From an uncultured Clostridia bacterium (GTDB taxonomy: Bacteria > Bacillota > Clostridia > Oscillospirales > Acutalibacteraceae), in the NCBI GenBank assembly GCA_946405475.1, contig CAMJHI010000032.1, forward strand, positions 1 through 14,586: a stretch of 14,586 nt of DNA, read 5' to 3'. Made by a program: the position numbers and the translations under genes. The notes beneath the pieces are model-generated. The model searched no databases and was not told the origin of the DNA. It worked only from the letters and a program-made list of their open reading frames with translations. This document shows positions 4,795-13,011 of the stretch, one piece after another. How positions within the stretch are numbered: the first letter of the stretch is position 1; every line of letters starts with the position of its first letter.

Positions 4795-5513
4795 GCCTTG
4801 TTACCGTCAAAGACCTGACCAAGATCTACCCGTCGTTCACGCTCGATTCGGTTTCGTTCTCTCTTGAGGCGGGGCGCATCGCGGGGTTCATCGGCCGCAA
4901 CGGCGCGGGCAAAACCACCACCATCAAGGCCATGCTCAACCTCATCCACCCCAACGCGGGCGAGATCAGCTATTTTGGGCTGCCGCTGATCGGCAACGAA
5001 GCGGCGATCAAGCAGCGCATCGGCTATTCCACCGGCGCGGTCAACTATTACCCGAAAAAAACCATCCGCGAGATCGTTGACGTGACAAAAGCATTCTATC
5101 CGACCTGGAGCGACGCGGATTATCACACGTATCGTGAATTGTTCGAGCTGGAGGAAAGCAAGCGCCCGCGCGAACTGTCCGAGGGCATGAAGGTCAAATT
5201 CAATTTGCTGCTCGCGCTCGCGCACGGCGCGGAAATCCTGATTCTGGATGAGCCGACGAGCGGGCTGGACCCGTTTGCGCGCGACGAGCTGCTCGACGTG
5301 TTCGGCGAACTGAAAAAGCGGGGCGTGGCGGTGCTGTTTTCCACCCACATCACATCCGATCTGGAAAAATGCGCCGACGATATCATTTTCATCAGCCGCG
5401 GCCGGATCGTGGACGCGCTGCCGAAAGAGGCATTCGTTGAAAAACACGCCCGCGAAAATGAAACGCTGGAGGAAACGATCCTGCGGCTGGAAAAGGAGCG
5501 GAAAGCAACATGA
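4791..5513 (+). CDS. ABC transporter ATP-binding protein, Ytr/CcmA-like (240 aa)
   Basis: This is the ATPase subunit of an ABC-2 type exporter, cytoplasmic and membrane-associated through the permease encoded next. Visible motifs are Walker A GRNGAGKT (35-42), a non-canonical signature LSEGM (129-133, in place of LSGGQ), Walker B ILILDE (149-154), D-loop SGLD (157-160) and switch His186 (STHIT). The usual Q-loop glutamine after the first beta domain is not evident in YSTGAVNYYP (79-88). The LSxGM form followed by a run of LALAH and DEPTSGLDP is typical of YtrB-like ATPases, so the protein is probably active. It has a standard length for a single-domain subunit. ATGA overlaps join it to both neighbours. 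The substrate is unknown; relatives act in cell-envelope stress and antimicrobial peptide response. Confidence 0.93.
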   Translation: MSLVTVKDLTKIYPSFTLDSVSFSLEAGRIAGFIGRNGAGKTTTIKAMLNLIHPNAGEISYFGLPLIGNEAAIKQRIGYSTGAVNYYPKKTIREIVDVTKAFYPTWSDADYHTYRELFELEESKRPRELSEGMKVKFNLLLALAHGAEILILDEPTSGLDPFARDELLDVFGELKKRGVAVLFSTHITSDLEKCADDIIFISRGRIVDALPKEAFVEKHARENETLEETILRLEKERKAT

Positions 5514-6163
5514 AAAACTTATTGAAAAAAGAATGCCGGCTTGCCGCACTGCCGCTGACTTATTTCTTCCTCGCCTTCGGGTTCATGGCGCTGCTGCCCG
5601 GCTACCCGATTTTGCTCACCGCGTTTTTCGTCTGCCTCGGGCTGTTCCAATCGTTTCAGACCGCGCGGGAGGCGAACGACCTGCTTTACACCGCGCTGCT
5701 GCCCATCCGTAAGGCGGACGCGGTGAAGGGGCGCATGCTTTTCTGCGCGTTCATCGAGCTGACGGCGTTTGCCGTTTCGGCCGCCTGCACGCTCGTGCGC
5801 ATGACTGCGCTGAAGGATGCGGCGGTCTACCGCCAGAACGCCCTGATGAACGCCAATTTCGTTTACCTCGGCTTTCTGCTGCTGATCTACGGCTGCTTCA
5901 ACGCGGTGTTCGTGCGCGGGTTTTTCAAAACGGGCGGCGGGCTGATGAAGCCGTTCCTCACGTTCGGCGTGCTCGCGTTTCTGATCGTTGCCGTCGGCGA
6001 AGCGCTGCACTTCATCCCCGCCCTGTCGGCCGCCAACGCGTTCGGCTTTGACCGGCCCGGTCTTCAGGTCGCCTGCCTCGCGGCGGGCGCGGGACTGTTC
6101 GCCCTGCTCACCTTTGCCGCGGAAAGAAGCGCGGAAAAAGCCTTTGAAAAGGTAGATTTATAA
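5510..6163 (+). CDS. ABC-2 type permease (217 aa)
   Basis: This is the integral membrane partner of the preceding ATPase. I count about six hydrophobic segments near residues 13-30, 32-50, 75-93, 116-134, 148-166 and 184-203. The cytoplasmic stretch at 52-76 (AREANDLLYTALLPIRKADAVKGR) is the typical ABC-2 permease loop between the second and third helices that contacts the ATPase. Length suits a six-helix half transporter that would work as a dimer. The start overlaps the ATPase stop (ATGA), which implies coupled translation and fixed stoichiometry. It is the last gene of the operon; a hairpin follows at 6184. The substrate cannot be read from the sequence. Confidence 0.88.
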   Translation: MKNLLKKECRLAALPLTYFFLAFGFMALLPGYPILLTAFFVCLGLFQSFQTAREANDLLYTALLPIRKADAVKGRMLFCAFIELTAFAVSAACTLVRMTALKDAAVYRQNALMNANFVYLGFLLLIYGCFNAVFVRGFFKTGGGLMKPFLTFGVLAFLIVAVGEALHFIPALSAANAFGFDRPGLQVACLAAGAGLFALLTFAAERSAEKAFEKVDL

Positions 6164-6183
6164 AAGGATCGTAATCAAATAGT

Positions 6184-6222
6184 ACAGCCCGGCTGGATCG
6201 ACCAGTCGGGCTGTGTTTGTTT
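6184..6222 (+). terminator. Terminator between converging operons
   Basis: A 13-bp stem with one G-U pair (ACAGCCCG... with ...CGGGCTGT) and a 5-nt loop spans 6184-6214, followed on the plus strand by GTTTGTTT. It begins 20 nt after the permease stop. Read on the minus strand it lies about 28 nt past the GH3 stop and is followed by ACTATTTGATT, so it may also end the minus-strand operon less efficiently. Confidence 0.75.
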
Positions 6223-6242
6223 GCGATGGTATAGGGGAACGC

Positions 6243-8294
6243 TCACAGCTTCACAGCCGTGACGTCCTCGCTGTGCTGACCGACGAAAAAGGCGACGTCG
6301 GCGGCCGGAACCCACGCTTTTTGTTCGGGGTCGTAATGCTTCAAATCGTTTTTGTTCACGGCGACGGTGACACGCACGGTTTCGCCCGCCTTGACGAAAG
6401 CTTTGCGAAAGCCCTTGAGCCGCCGGATCGGGTCCTGCGCGTCGGCGGCGTACACCTGCACCACGGTCTTGCCGTCGCGGTTGCCCGTGTTGGTGACGCT
6501 CAGCGAAATCTCAACGCAGTCGCCCGCGTCCTTCGCCGCGGCATTCGCATAAGCGAACGTCGTGTAAGACAGGCCGAAGCCGAAGGGGAAGGCCGCTGTT
6601 TTCTGCTCCTTTTGCAGCAGCGTGTAGCCGTGGTAACGGCCGTAGACGATGGTTCTCGTTTTGGCGCTCGGGAACAGAAAATCGGGGTAGTCGTTCTCGT
6701 CCTTCGCCATGGTGAACGGCAGGTGACCCGAGGGGTTGATCTGCCCGGCCAAAATTTCGGCCAGCGCATGGCTGCCCTCCATGCCGCCGTAGAACGAGTG
6801 GAGGATCGCGTTCACCTCGTCCTTCCATTCTTCAATGATATAGGCGCTGCCGCCGATGATGTTGACGATCACCTTGTCAAACGCCTTGGCCGCGGCGCGG
6901 ATGAGCTTGACCTCATCGGCGGGAATGCGCAGCGAAAAGCGGTCGCCGCCCATGGCCTTTTGCGTGGTCTTGTCGCTTTTGGAAAAGTTAGCGAGGTTTT
7001 CGCCCTCCTGCTTGTAATCGCTGCCCACGCACACAAGCACGGCGTCGCACGCGGCGACGGCCTGCCTGTTTGCGCTGAAATCCGTGCCCGGACAGAGCAC
7101 GACGTTTTCTTTGCCGAACACGCGGCACAGCCCCTCGTAAGGCGTGACGGTGTACGGCGCGAACACGGAGCTGGAGCCGTGGTCGCCCACGTTGATCTTG
7201 TCGGCGTAGCGGCCGATCACAGCCACTTTTTGCCCGGTGCGCAGCGGCAGAAGCCCGTCGTTTTTGAGCAGCACCGTGCCCTCGGCCGCCGCCCGTCTGG
7301 CCAGCGCCGTGTGCTTTTGGCAGGCGACGACGGTTTTGGGCGTCGGTTTCAGACGGGGCGTGATCTTGATCAGCGCGCGCAAAACGCTTTGCACGCTCGC
7401 GTCAACGTCCTGCTGGGAGATTTTGCCGCGTCTGAGCGCCGACGGCAGCGCCGCATAGCGCATTTTTTGCGGCATTTCAATATTCAGCCCTGCCTTGAGG
7501 GCCTTGGGCGCGTTGCGCACGCCCATGAGAAAATCGGAGATCGTGAAGCCCGTAAAGCCCCACTGACCGCGCAGAATATCCTTAAAAAGAGTCCTGCTCT
7601 CGCAGCAGTGATCGCCGCGGAACAGATTGTAGGCGCCCATGATCGACATGGCGCCCGCGTCGACGCAGGCCTTGAAATGCGGCAGATATACCTCGTGCAG
7701 CGTCTGATCGTCCGCTTCCACGTTCACGTCAAAGCGGATGTTTTCGATGCTGTTCACGGCAAAGTGCTTCGGGCAGGCGATCACGCCCCTGGCCTGCACC
7801 GCTTTGGTCAGCGCCGCGCCCATTCTGCCCAGCAGGAACGGGTCTTCGCCGTAGGTTTCCTGCGCCCGGCCCCAGCGCGGGTTGCGCAGCAGGTTGATGC
7901 AGATGCCCGCAAAATAGTTGCCGCCCTGCGCCGCGACCTCGTCGGCCATGGCGGAGCCGATCTCATATTCCAGTTCGTCGTCAAACGCCGCGCCCCGCGC
8001 CATGGGCACGGGGAAGCAGGTGCTGTTGCCCATCACGACGCCCCGCGGCCCGTCGGAAAACGCGACCGGCGGGATCCCGAGCCGTTTCACGCCCCCGGCC
8101 AGACACGGGCGGCAGTTGTATTTCTGCCCCTTGGTGATCAGGTCGAAGCCGTTGCGCAAAAAGAACTGCCGGCCGGAGAGCAGGCGCAGCTTTTCCTTTT
8201 GGGTCATTTCGCCGCAGAGCGCCTTGGCGGCGGCCCGCAGTGTTTCATCGGTGGGCTGAGCGGCGTAGCGTTTCACCGCGTCCTGATAAGTCAT
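6243..8294 (-). CDS. Glycoside hydrolase family 3 enzyme, beta-glucosidase-like (683 aa)
   Basis: GH3 enzymes remove non-reducing-end beta-linked sugars with retention. The N-terminal barrel (about 25-310) shows SDGPRG (80-85), NPRWGRAQETYGEDP (138-152), KHFAVNSIE (176-184) and the nucleophile Asp254 in GFTISDF. The second domain (about 340-575) includes RRAAAEGTVLLKN (333-345) and PFGFGLSYT. A fibronectin III-like domain closes the protein (about 593-683). The probable acid/base Glu430 lies in KQEGE, separated from the usual DR by some 20 residues (GGDRFSLRIP at 449-458). No signal peptide is present, so it should be cytoplasmic and act on imported oligosaccharides. AAGGGA lies 7 nt before the ATG. 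It follows the GH123-like gene by 26 nt; sugar specificity is undetermined. Confidence 0.93.
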   Translation of the reverse strand: MTYQDAVKRYAAQPTDETLRAAAKALCGEMTQKEKLRLLSGRQFFLRNGFDLITKGQKYNCRPCLAGGVKRLGIPPVAFSDGPRGVVMGNSTCFPVPMARGAAFDDELEYEIGSAMADEVAAQGGNYFAGICINLLRNPRWGRAQETYGEDPFLLGRMGAALTKAVQARGVIACPKHFAVNSIENIRFDVNVEADDQTLHEVYLPHFKACVDAGAMSIMGAYNLFRGDHCCESRTLFKDILRGQWGFTGFTISDFLMGVRNAPKALKAGLNIEMPQKMRYAALPSALRRGKISQQDVDASVQSVLRALIKITPRLKPTPKTVVACQKHTALARRAAAEGTVLLKNDGLLPLRTGQKVAVIGRYADKINVGDHGSSSVFAPYTVTPYEGLCRVFGKENVVLCPGTDFSANRQAVAACDAVLVCVGSDYKQEGENLANFSKSDKTTQKAMGGDRFSLRIPADEVKLIRAAAKAFDKVIVNIIGGSAYIIEEWKDEVNAILHSFYGGMEGSHALAEILAGQINPSGHLPFTMAKDENDYPDFLFPSAKTRTIVYGRYHGYTLLQKEQKTAAFPFGFGLSYTTFAYANAAAKDAGDCVEISLSVTNTGNRDGKTVVQVYAADAQDPIRRLKGFRKAFVKAGETVRVTVAVNKNDLKHYDPEQKAWVPAADVAFFVGQHSEDVTAVKL

Positions 8295-8320
8295 GGCAAT
8301 CCCTTCCGCTTATTTTCGGT

Positions 8321-9934
8321 TCAGGCGTATAATTCGGCGATGCGGGCGTTGATCTCTTCGCGCTTGTTCATCATCCAGCCGATCCCCTTTTCATAATAAG
8401 AGGCGGTGAGCGGCGCGCTCATGTCGTGCTCGAGCAGCGCGACGGTTTTTTCGTGCCCGTCCTTCGCTTCGATCAGCTTCAGCGCCGCCAGATCCTGCAG
8501 TCCGTCGTAAAACACCTTGAACCGCAGCGAAATCAGCGGCTCGCCGTTTTCGCCGGGGTAGACCACATAGGCGTCGCCCGCGGGGAAGGCTTCCTCCTCG
8601 CCCGTGTTGTGGAACGGGTCGATGGGGTGCTTCGACCCCACGGAATACCAGAAATTATAGCCCCACTGCAAAAAGCCGACGCAGTCATATTTGAACAGCA
8701 CCTGCCCCAGCGCGCGGTTGCGGTAGGACGGCATGGCGATGAAGCGGTTGGGCGAATCGCGGTACGGCCCGCAGCAGTAATACGTCCAGAGCTTGTCGAC
8801 CTTGCCGGCAAAATCGTCCAGATGGTTCAGGCACGGCACCGGCAGCGACACCAGCCCTTTTTGGTAAAAATCATATTTGCTCAGCGCGTCGATGCGGTGG
8901 AAGCCCTCAAACAGGCTGCCGACCAGGCGGCTGGCTTTGGCGTAGGAGCGAAAGCTGCTCATGCCCGGCTCGTCCGACACGTGGAAATAGCAAAGCTCCG
9001 TCACGCCCTCTTCGTCAAGCACGGGCTTGAGCGCGGCGGCGAACGCGGTCAGAAATTCACGGTAAGCTTTGCCGCCGGCGGGCGTTTTCCAGCCGAAGAG
9101 CTTTTTGCCGTTGACGTCCACGATCTTGGGCGCGTGCGCGGCGCCCCACTGGGTGAACAGATGGGACATTTCAAAATATTTCACGCCGCAGCGTCCGGCC
9201 ATCGTGAACCAGCGGCGCAGCTTGTCAAAGCCGAAGGTATAGCTGCCGTCGGCGTTCACGGTCACGTCCACGAGCTGCACCGTCGGGCGCTCCCCGCCCA
9301 CAGCGGTATCCAGCGGCGGCGTGAACAGGGGCGTAAGCAAAAAGTTGATGCCGTGGCGCACCGCCGCGCGGACGAAGTTTTCGATGATCGTCCAGTGCTC
9401 CTCGCTCAGCGGCTCAACGCCGTACCAAGTGGCCAGGCAGTCACAGTGGAACCAGTGGGTGCACATGAGCGTCTGCTCCGGCAGATCGACCGGCAGCACC
9501 CTGACGGTCAGCGTTTTTTGCGCGACCGGCTCGTTTTGTTCGTTATAAACGCAAACGGTCAGCGGATGCTTGCCCGCCGTTCGGCTCTCAAGCTCGCACC
9601 ACACGCCCGCCCAGTCGCCGGGCACGGCGTCGACCGCGCCGTTTTCCATCGGCGCCAGCACGTCGGGGTAGGTGCCGTCATCTGAATAGAGCACATCGTC
9701 GTCATGGTCTTCATAATAAGGCAATTGCGTCGGCACGGCGCGCACGTTGAACAGCGACGCCTTCAGCGCTTCGCCGCCGTCGACCGTCACGCGCACCGCT
9801 TCGTCGCCGCGCAGGGCGAATTGAACGTTGAGCCGTTCGCCGCGCAGCATGGAAAGGGCGGCGACTTCATAAAAGTCACCGCTGCCCTTTGCGAATATTT
9901 TTTCAAGAGAAGAAACGATTTTCAGTTCCGTCAT
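8321..9934 (-). CDS. GH123-like (former DUF4091) glycosidase (537 aa)
   Basis: The protein resembles the GH123 clan, whose characterised members are exo-beta-N-acetylgalactosaminidases that use a neighbouring Asp-Glu pair and the substrate's acetamido group. Here the pair is Asp321-Glu322 in YFHVSDEPG. Residues about 1-150 form a beta-sandwich-like N-terminal domain; about 155-500 form the barrel, including HWFHCDC (160-166), HGINFLLTPLFTPP (194-207), the strand KYFEMSHLF (252-260) and FLQWGYNFW (421-429). No signal peptide is seen, so it is predicted cytoplasmic, unlike many secreted GH123 enzymes. The ATG follows the previous stop by 6 nt, with only GGGG as a weak binding site, so coupling is likely. 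The pairing with a GH3 gene points to stepwise breakdown of an imported glycan. Family assignment is from motifs; substrate is inferred. Confidence 0.8.
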   Translation of the reverse strand: MTELKIVSSLEKIFAKGSGDFYEVAALSMLRGERLNVQFALRGDEAVRVTVDGGEALKASLFNVRAVPTQLPYYEDHDDDVLYSDDGTYPDVLAPMENGAVDAVPGDWAGVWCELESRTAGKHPLTVCVYNEQNEPVAQKTLTVRVLPVDLPEQTLMCTHWFHCDCLATWYGVEPLSEEHWTIIENFVRAAVRHGINFLLTPLFTPPLDTAVGGERPTVQLVDVTVNADGSYTFGFDKLRRWFTMAGRCGVKYFEMSHLFTQWGAAHAPKIVDVNGKKLFGWKTPAGGKAYREFLTAFAAALKPVLDEEGVTELCYFHVSDEPGMSSFRSYAKASRLVGSLFEGFHRIDALSKYDFYQKGLVSLPVPCLNHLDDFAGKVDKLWTYYCCGPYRDSPNRFIAMPSYRNRALGQVLFKYDCVGFLQWGYNFWYSVGSKHPIDPFHNTGEEEAFPAGDAYVVYPGENGEPLISLRFKVFYDGLQDLAALKLIEAKDGHEKTVALLEHDMSAPLTASYYEKGIGWMMNKREEINARIAELYA

Positions 9935-9940
9935 AGCCGT

Positions 9941-11227
9941 TTACCCCACAGTCGTTTCGGTTTCTTCGGCGGAAACGCTTTCGCCTTCCGTGTTTTCTTC
10001 GGTGATCGCGCGGCCGAACCAGGAGGCGATATCCTCATCGTTTTCCGTTTCCTGTTCCGCGCGCTGCTCGGCGTTGCTCTGCAGCAGCTGACCGGCTTCG
10101 ACGCGGTTGGTTTTGGCGTTGCCCACGCCATGGAAGAACAGGATCACCGCCAGCGCGATGAGCACGGCCAGCACGGTGAAAACGATCGCCGCAACGGCGT
10201 TGTTTTTGCGCGCCGTTTTCTGCCCCTTCGTTTCCGGCTCCACAATGATCGGCTCATCCTCTTCACCGTCTTCCGCAAGGCCGTCCTGCTCGTCGCGGCA
10301 TTTTTCCTCGATCATATCCAGCAGCATGCCGTAGGCGGCCTCGATCAGCTCTTCCGGCGTTTCCTCCGGCTGAGAAAGGAAGCGGATGACGCGGGAGGAG
10401 GACCCGTCGGACAGGGCGATGTAGACGTTGTAGCGCTGCTCGCCGCTTTGCGACACGCCCGTGAACACGTTGGAGATCGCCGCGCCGAAGGCGTTGGTTT
10501 CGCCCGCCGGGATCGCGTAGCGCGACAGATCGGCCAGATAGCTCTTGGGCGATTCGCCGTTGCGCTGGGCGGCATAGCTGTCAAACACGAACACGTCTTC
10601 GTTGCCGCTGCCGTAAAGCTCGCGGAACCGATCCATCACCGGCGCGGCGGCAAAATAAACCTTTTTGCCCATGGCGCGCAGCGTTTCAAGCTGCGGCAGC
10701 TCGACCGGCGGCTTCGGTTCTTCGATTTCGATTTCTTCGATGCCGTTTTCTTTCAGGTACGGGATCACGCCGTCCGGCATCATGGCTTCCGCCGCGGCTG
10801 TGTCGAGCGGCAGCATGAGAAAGATCTGATGCCCCGAACGGGTGGCAAAGCCGGAGCAGAAGCCGGTTTTGCTCAGGAACACGGCCGCACCCACCGGCAC
10901 GGCGGCGTGCATGGCGATGCGCTGGCTGTCAAGCTCGGGGGCGGCCTCCTTGAACCGTTCGACGACGGCTGCGTTCAGTTCGGTTTTGATGCGCATAGCG
11001 CGCAGCACGGCCAGCTTGGTCTTGGCAAACACCGACGGTTCCGCGCCCACCACGATCAGCTCCGACTTGGAAAACGCGTGGTTGAGCGCCGCGGACACCT
11101 GCTGCATGGCGCCGCAAAGCTGAAAGTCACATTCGCCGTAGGCCGAAAACAGCTCCTTCAGCCGGTCGGCCGCGGCCTGCGCCGCTTCGGCGCCGCTGAT
11201 GTTCAGTGCAATAAGACTGATGTTCAT
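9941..11227 (-). CDS. Membrane-anchored, degenerate CinA-like protein (428 aa)
   Basis: At first sight unrecognised, but the layout follows CinA, encoded two genes upstream. Residues 1-60 track the CinA N-terminus and FSKSELIVV (52-60) matches CinA LSRSELVLL. Residues 109-141 (AVPVGAAVFLSKTGFCSGFATRSG, then IFLMLP) match CinA 119-152. Residues 184-310 track the C-terminal NMN deamidase-type domain (GKKVYFA, FVFDSYAA, VFTG, YNVYIALSDG). The GGLGPTADD motif is replaced (GAEPSVFAKTK), AESCTGG has become AAAPVMD, and the CinA middle domain (about 170-255) is missing. Residues 311-333 are an acidic linker, 344-365 a transmembrane helix preceded by KGQKTARK, so the N-terminus faces inward and an acidic tail of about 63 residues lies outside. 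GGAG lies 8 nt before the ATG. Catalytic activity is unlikely; a sensing or scaffolding role is possible. Homology is judged by eye. Confidence 0.72.
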   Translation of the reverse strand: MNISLIALNISGAEAAQAAADRLKELFSAYGECDFQLCGAMQQVSAALNHAFSKSELIVVGAEPSVFAKTKLAVLRAMRIKTELNAAVVERFKEAAPELDSQRIAMHAAVPVGAAVFLSKTGFCSGFATRSGHQIFLMLPLDTAAAEAMMPDGVIPYLKENGIEEIEIEEPKPPVELPQLETLRAMGKKVYFAAAPVMDRFRELYGSGNEDVFVFDSYAAQRNGESPKSYLADLSRYAIPAGETNAFGAAISNVFTGVSQSGEQRYNVYIALSDGSSSRVIRFLSQPEETPEELIEAAYGMLLDMIEEKCRDEQDGLAEDGEEDEPIIVEPETKGQKTARKNNAVAAIVFTVLAVLIALAVILFFHGVGNAKTNRVEAGQLLQSNAEQRAEQETENDEDIASWFGRAITEENTEGESVSAEETETTVG

Positions 11228-11251
11228 GTTCTTTTCTCCTCTTCTTCCTTT

Positions 11252-12964
11252 TTATTCCGGATACCACAGTTCCTCGTCGGCATAGGGATTGACCAGCTTG
11301 AGATTGTCGTAATAGGCCTGAGGATAGCGGGGGTTTTCATTGCCGTAGACGCGGCCGCTCACCGCCGTGCTTTCGCCCGGGCGCACCATGCGCGCGAGAA
11401 TGATGAGGCGCGCCTCGTCAAAATCGTAAACGCAGGTGGAAATGGTGAGAAATTTATCGCTCAGCGCGATGTCGACCTCGGGGTAATAAAGCGAACGCTG
11501 CTTGATCTCGCCCAGATAGCTGTCCAGCACCTCTTCACTGCTGAGGTTGGCGAACATGTAGTTGAACAGGTAGCCGTTATCCTGCTCTTTTTCGCCGTTG
11601 GTGAGCATCACGGCGAAGATCTTCCACTTGTAGTTGTGGTAAAGCGTGTTGAACTCGATCAGCGGCGCCTTGAGGTAGCCCTTGGGGGTGCGGTAATAAA
11701 CCAGATTGCCCAGCATCTTCGAGTCCTTCATGTTGTGACCGAAGATGGTGGTGTTCATGTCAAGGCTCTTCATGTTGTTGTAGGAGTTGACGAACAGCGA
11801 GCCGTATTTGTTCTTTTTGCCGTCAAAGTCGGTCTTCAGGTATTGTTCGTTGTTTTCGCCCTGCACCACCGGCAGCGAAATATCCAGCGCGTCAATGCTC
11901 AGCCAGCCCACAAAATCGGGGTTGCGGGCATAGAGCGAGGCGTATTTTTCCATCATGCCCTCGGGGAACGTCACGCCCGGATACTCTTTCCGGAGCGTGT
12001 TATCGTCCGCCTCGATCACGTCGGTGTTTTCCTCGTCGATCATTTCGCTGAGCTGGTCGATCTGGTTGGCGGTGCGGTAGGGGGTGATGACGTAATCGTT
12101 GAACAGATAACCGGCCGAGCCGATCGCCGCCAGCACGGCGATGATCATGATGATCTTGCGAATGATCTCCGGCGCCGAATCGCCCTTGGCGGGGATGAGG
12201 TTGCGGGTGAAAAAGTTGCCCTTGGGCGGGCTGTAGGGCGCCGTCAGCTCCGGCGGCTCCTCGCCTTCTTCAAAATGCGCGGCGGGTTGATTGATGGCCG
12301 TTTCCCGCAAATCGAGCCCGACGCCGTCCGCGTCGTCTTCGGCGGGCACGGAGGGCTGCTGCAGCAGCTCGTTTTCCTCTTCATCCTCCGTGTCGAGGCG
12401 GATATTCAGGTCGGCGGCCGAAACGAGCGTTTCGGCCTGTTCCTCCTGCTCCGAAAGCAGCTCCTCTTCCATCAGGTCGCCTTCATCGCCCAGCTCCAGC
12501 TCACCGTGCAGCGCAAAATCCTCCGCGACCGGCTCAGGCTTTGCCGCGGGTTCTTCGGGCGGCTCCGTCGACGTGAAGCGGGCGCGGAATTCATCGTAGG
12601 TCACGGTGTTTTTGCTTCTGAATGGCTGCGGCGGTTCGGCTGCCTGCGGCTGTGCCGCTTTGGGCACGCTGTCCGCCGTTTCCATGTGCGAAAGCTCCGC
12701 GTTGATGGAATCGACCAGATCGGCAAACGGATCCGCTCCCTCCTGCGGCGCAGCATCGACCGAGCCGGGGCCATAAGCCAGCTCGATCTCTTCCTCCGGG
12801 GCGGCGGGCGCAGAGTGACCGGGATCATCGCCGTTCTGCTCAAAAAAGGCGTCGTCAAACGCAAAGCTGCGGCTGACCGGATCGGGGAAATCGACCGAGG
12901 TTTCCGCCGAGCCGTCGTCCGGCATGGTAATTCTTTGGTTTTCGTTGTCAGGTTTGTTCCTCAC
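11252..12964 (-). CDS. Class B sortase with a long acidic cytoplasmic N-terminal extension (570 aa)
   Basis: Sortases are membrane transpeptidases that attach proteins to peptidoglycan or to one another outside the cell. The catalytic domain (about 335-570) has the triad His410 (TIFGHNM), Cys511 (TISTCVYDF) and Arg519 (DEARLIILARM), with class B features such as GWLSIDALDISLPVVQG (353-369). One transmembrane helix lies at about 269-287 after basic residues (RNLIPAK, IIRK). Residues 1-265 are predicted cytoplasmic, disordered, and rich in Asp, Glu, Ala and Pro; usual class B sortases have only a short N-terminal tail and total about 220-260 residues. Start is GTG at 12964 with AAAGGA about 13 nt upstream, a wide spacing; ATG at codon 14 lacks a site. 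No sorting-signal protein is encoded in the window. It lies between cinA (47 nt) and the CinA-like gene (24 nt). Confidence 0.9.
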   Translation of the reverse strand: MRNKPDNENQRITMPDDGSAETSVDFPDPVSRSFAFDDAFFEQNGDDPGHSAPAAPEEEIELAYGPGSVDAAPQEGADPFADLVDSINAELSHMETADSVPKAAQPQAAEPPQPFRSKNTVTYDEFRARFTSTEPPEEPAAKPEPVAEDFALHGELELGDEGDLMEEELLSEQEEQAETLVSAADLNIRLDTEDEEENELLQQPSVPAEDDADGVGLDLRETAINQPAAHFEEGEEPPELTAPYSPPKGNFFTRNLIPAKGDSAPEIIRKIIMIIAVLAAIGSAGYLFNDYVITPYRTANQIDQLSEMIDEENTDVIEADDNTLRKEYPGVTFPEGMMEKYASLYARNPDFVGWLSIDALDISLPVVQGENNEQYLKTDFDGKKNKYGSLFVNSYNNMKSLDMNTTIFGHNMKDSKMLGNLVYYRTPKGYLKAPLIEFNTLYHNYKWKIFAVMLTNGEKEQDNGYLFNYMFANLSSEEVLDSYLGEIKQRSLYYPEVDIALSDKFLTISTCVYDFDEARLIILARMVRPGESTAVSGRVYGNENPRYPQAYYDNLKLVNPYADEELWYPE

Positions 12965-13011
12965 GCTTTTATTTCCATCCTTTCGGTTAAAAAAACGGGG
13001 ATCAACGATAA

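Noticed and set aside
6213..8396. A 727-codon plus-strand open frame opposite the GH3 gene
   Set aside because: The GH3 reading is certain from catalytic motifs; the antisense product has no recognisable domain and starts inside the terminator region.
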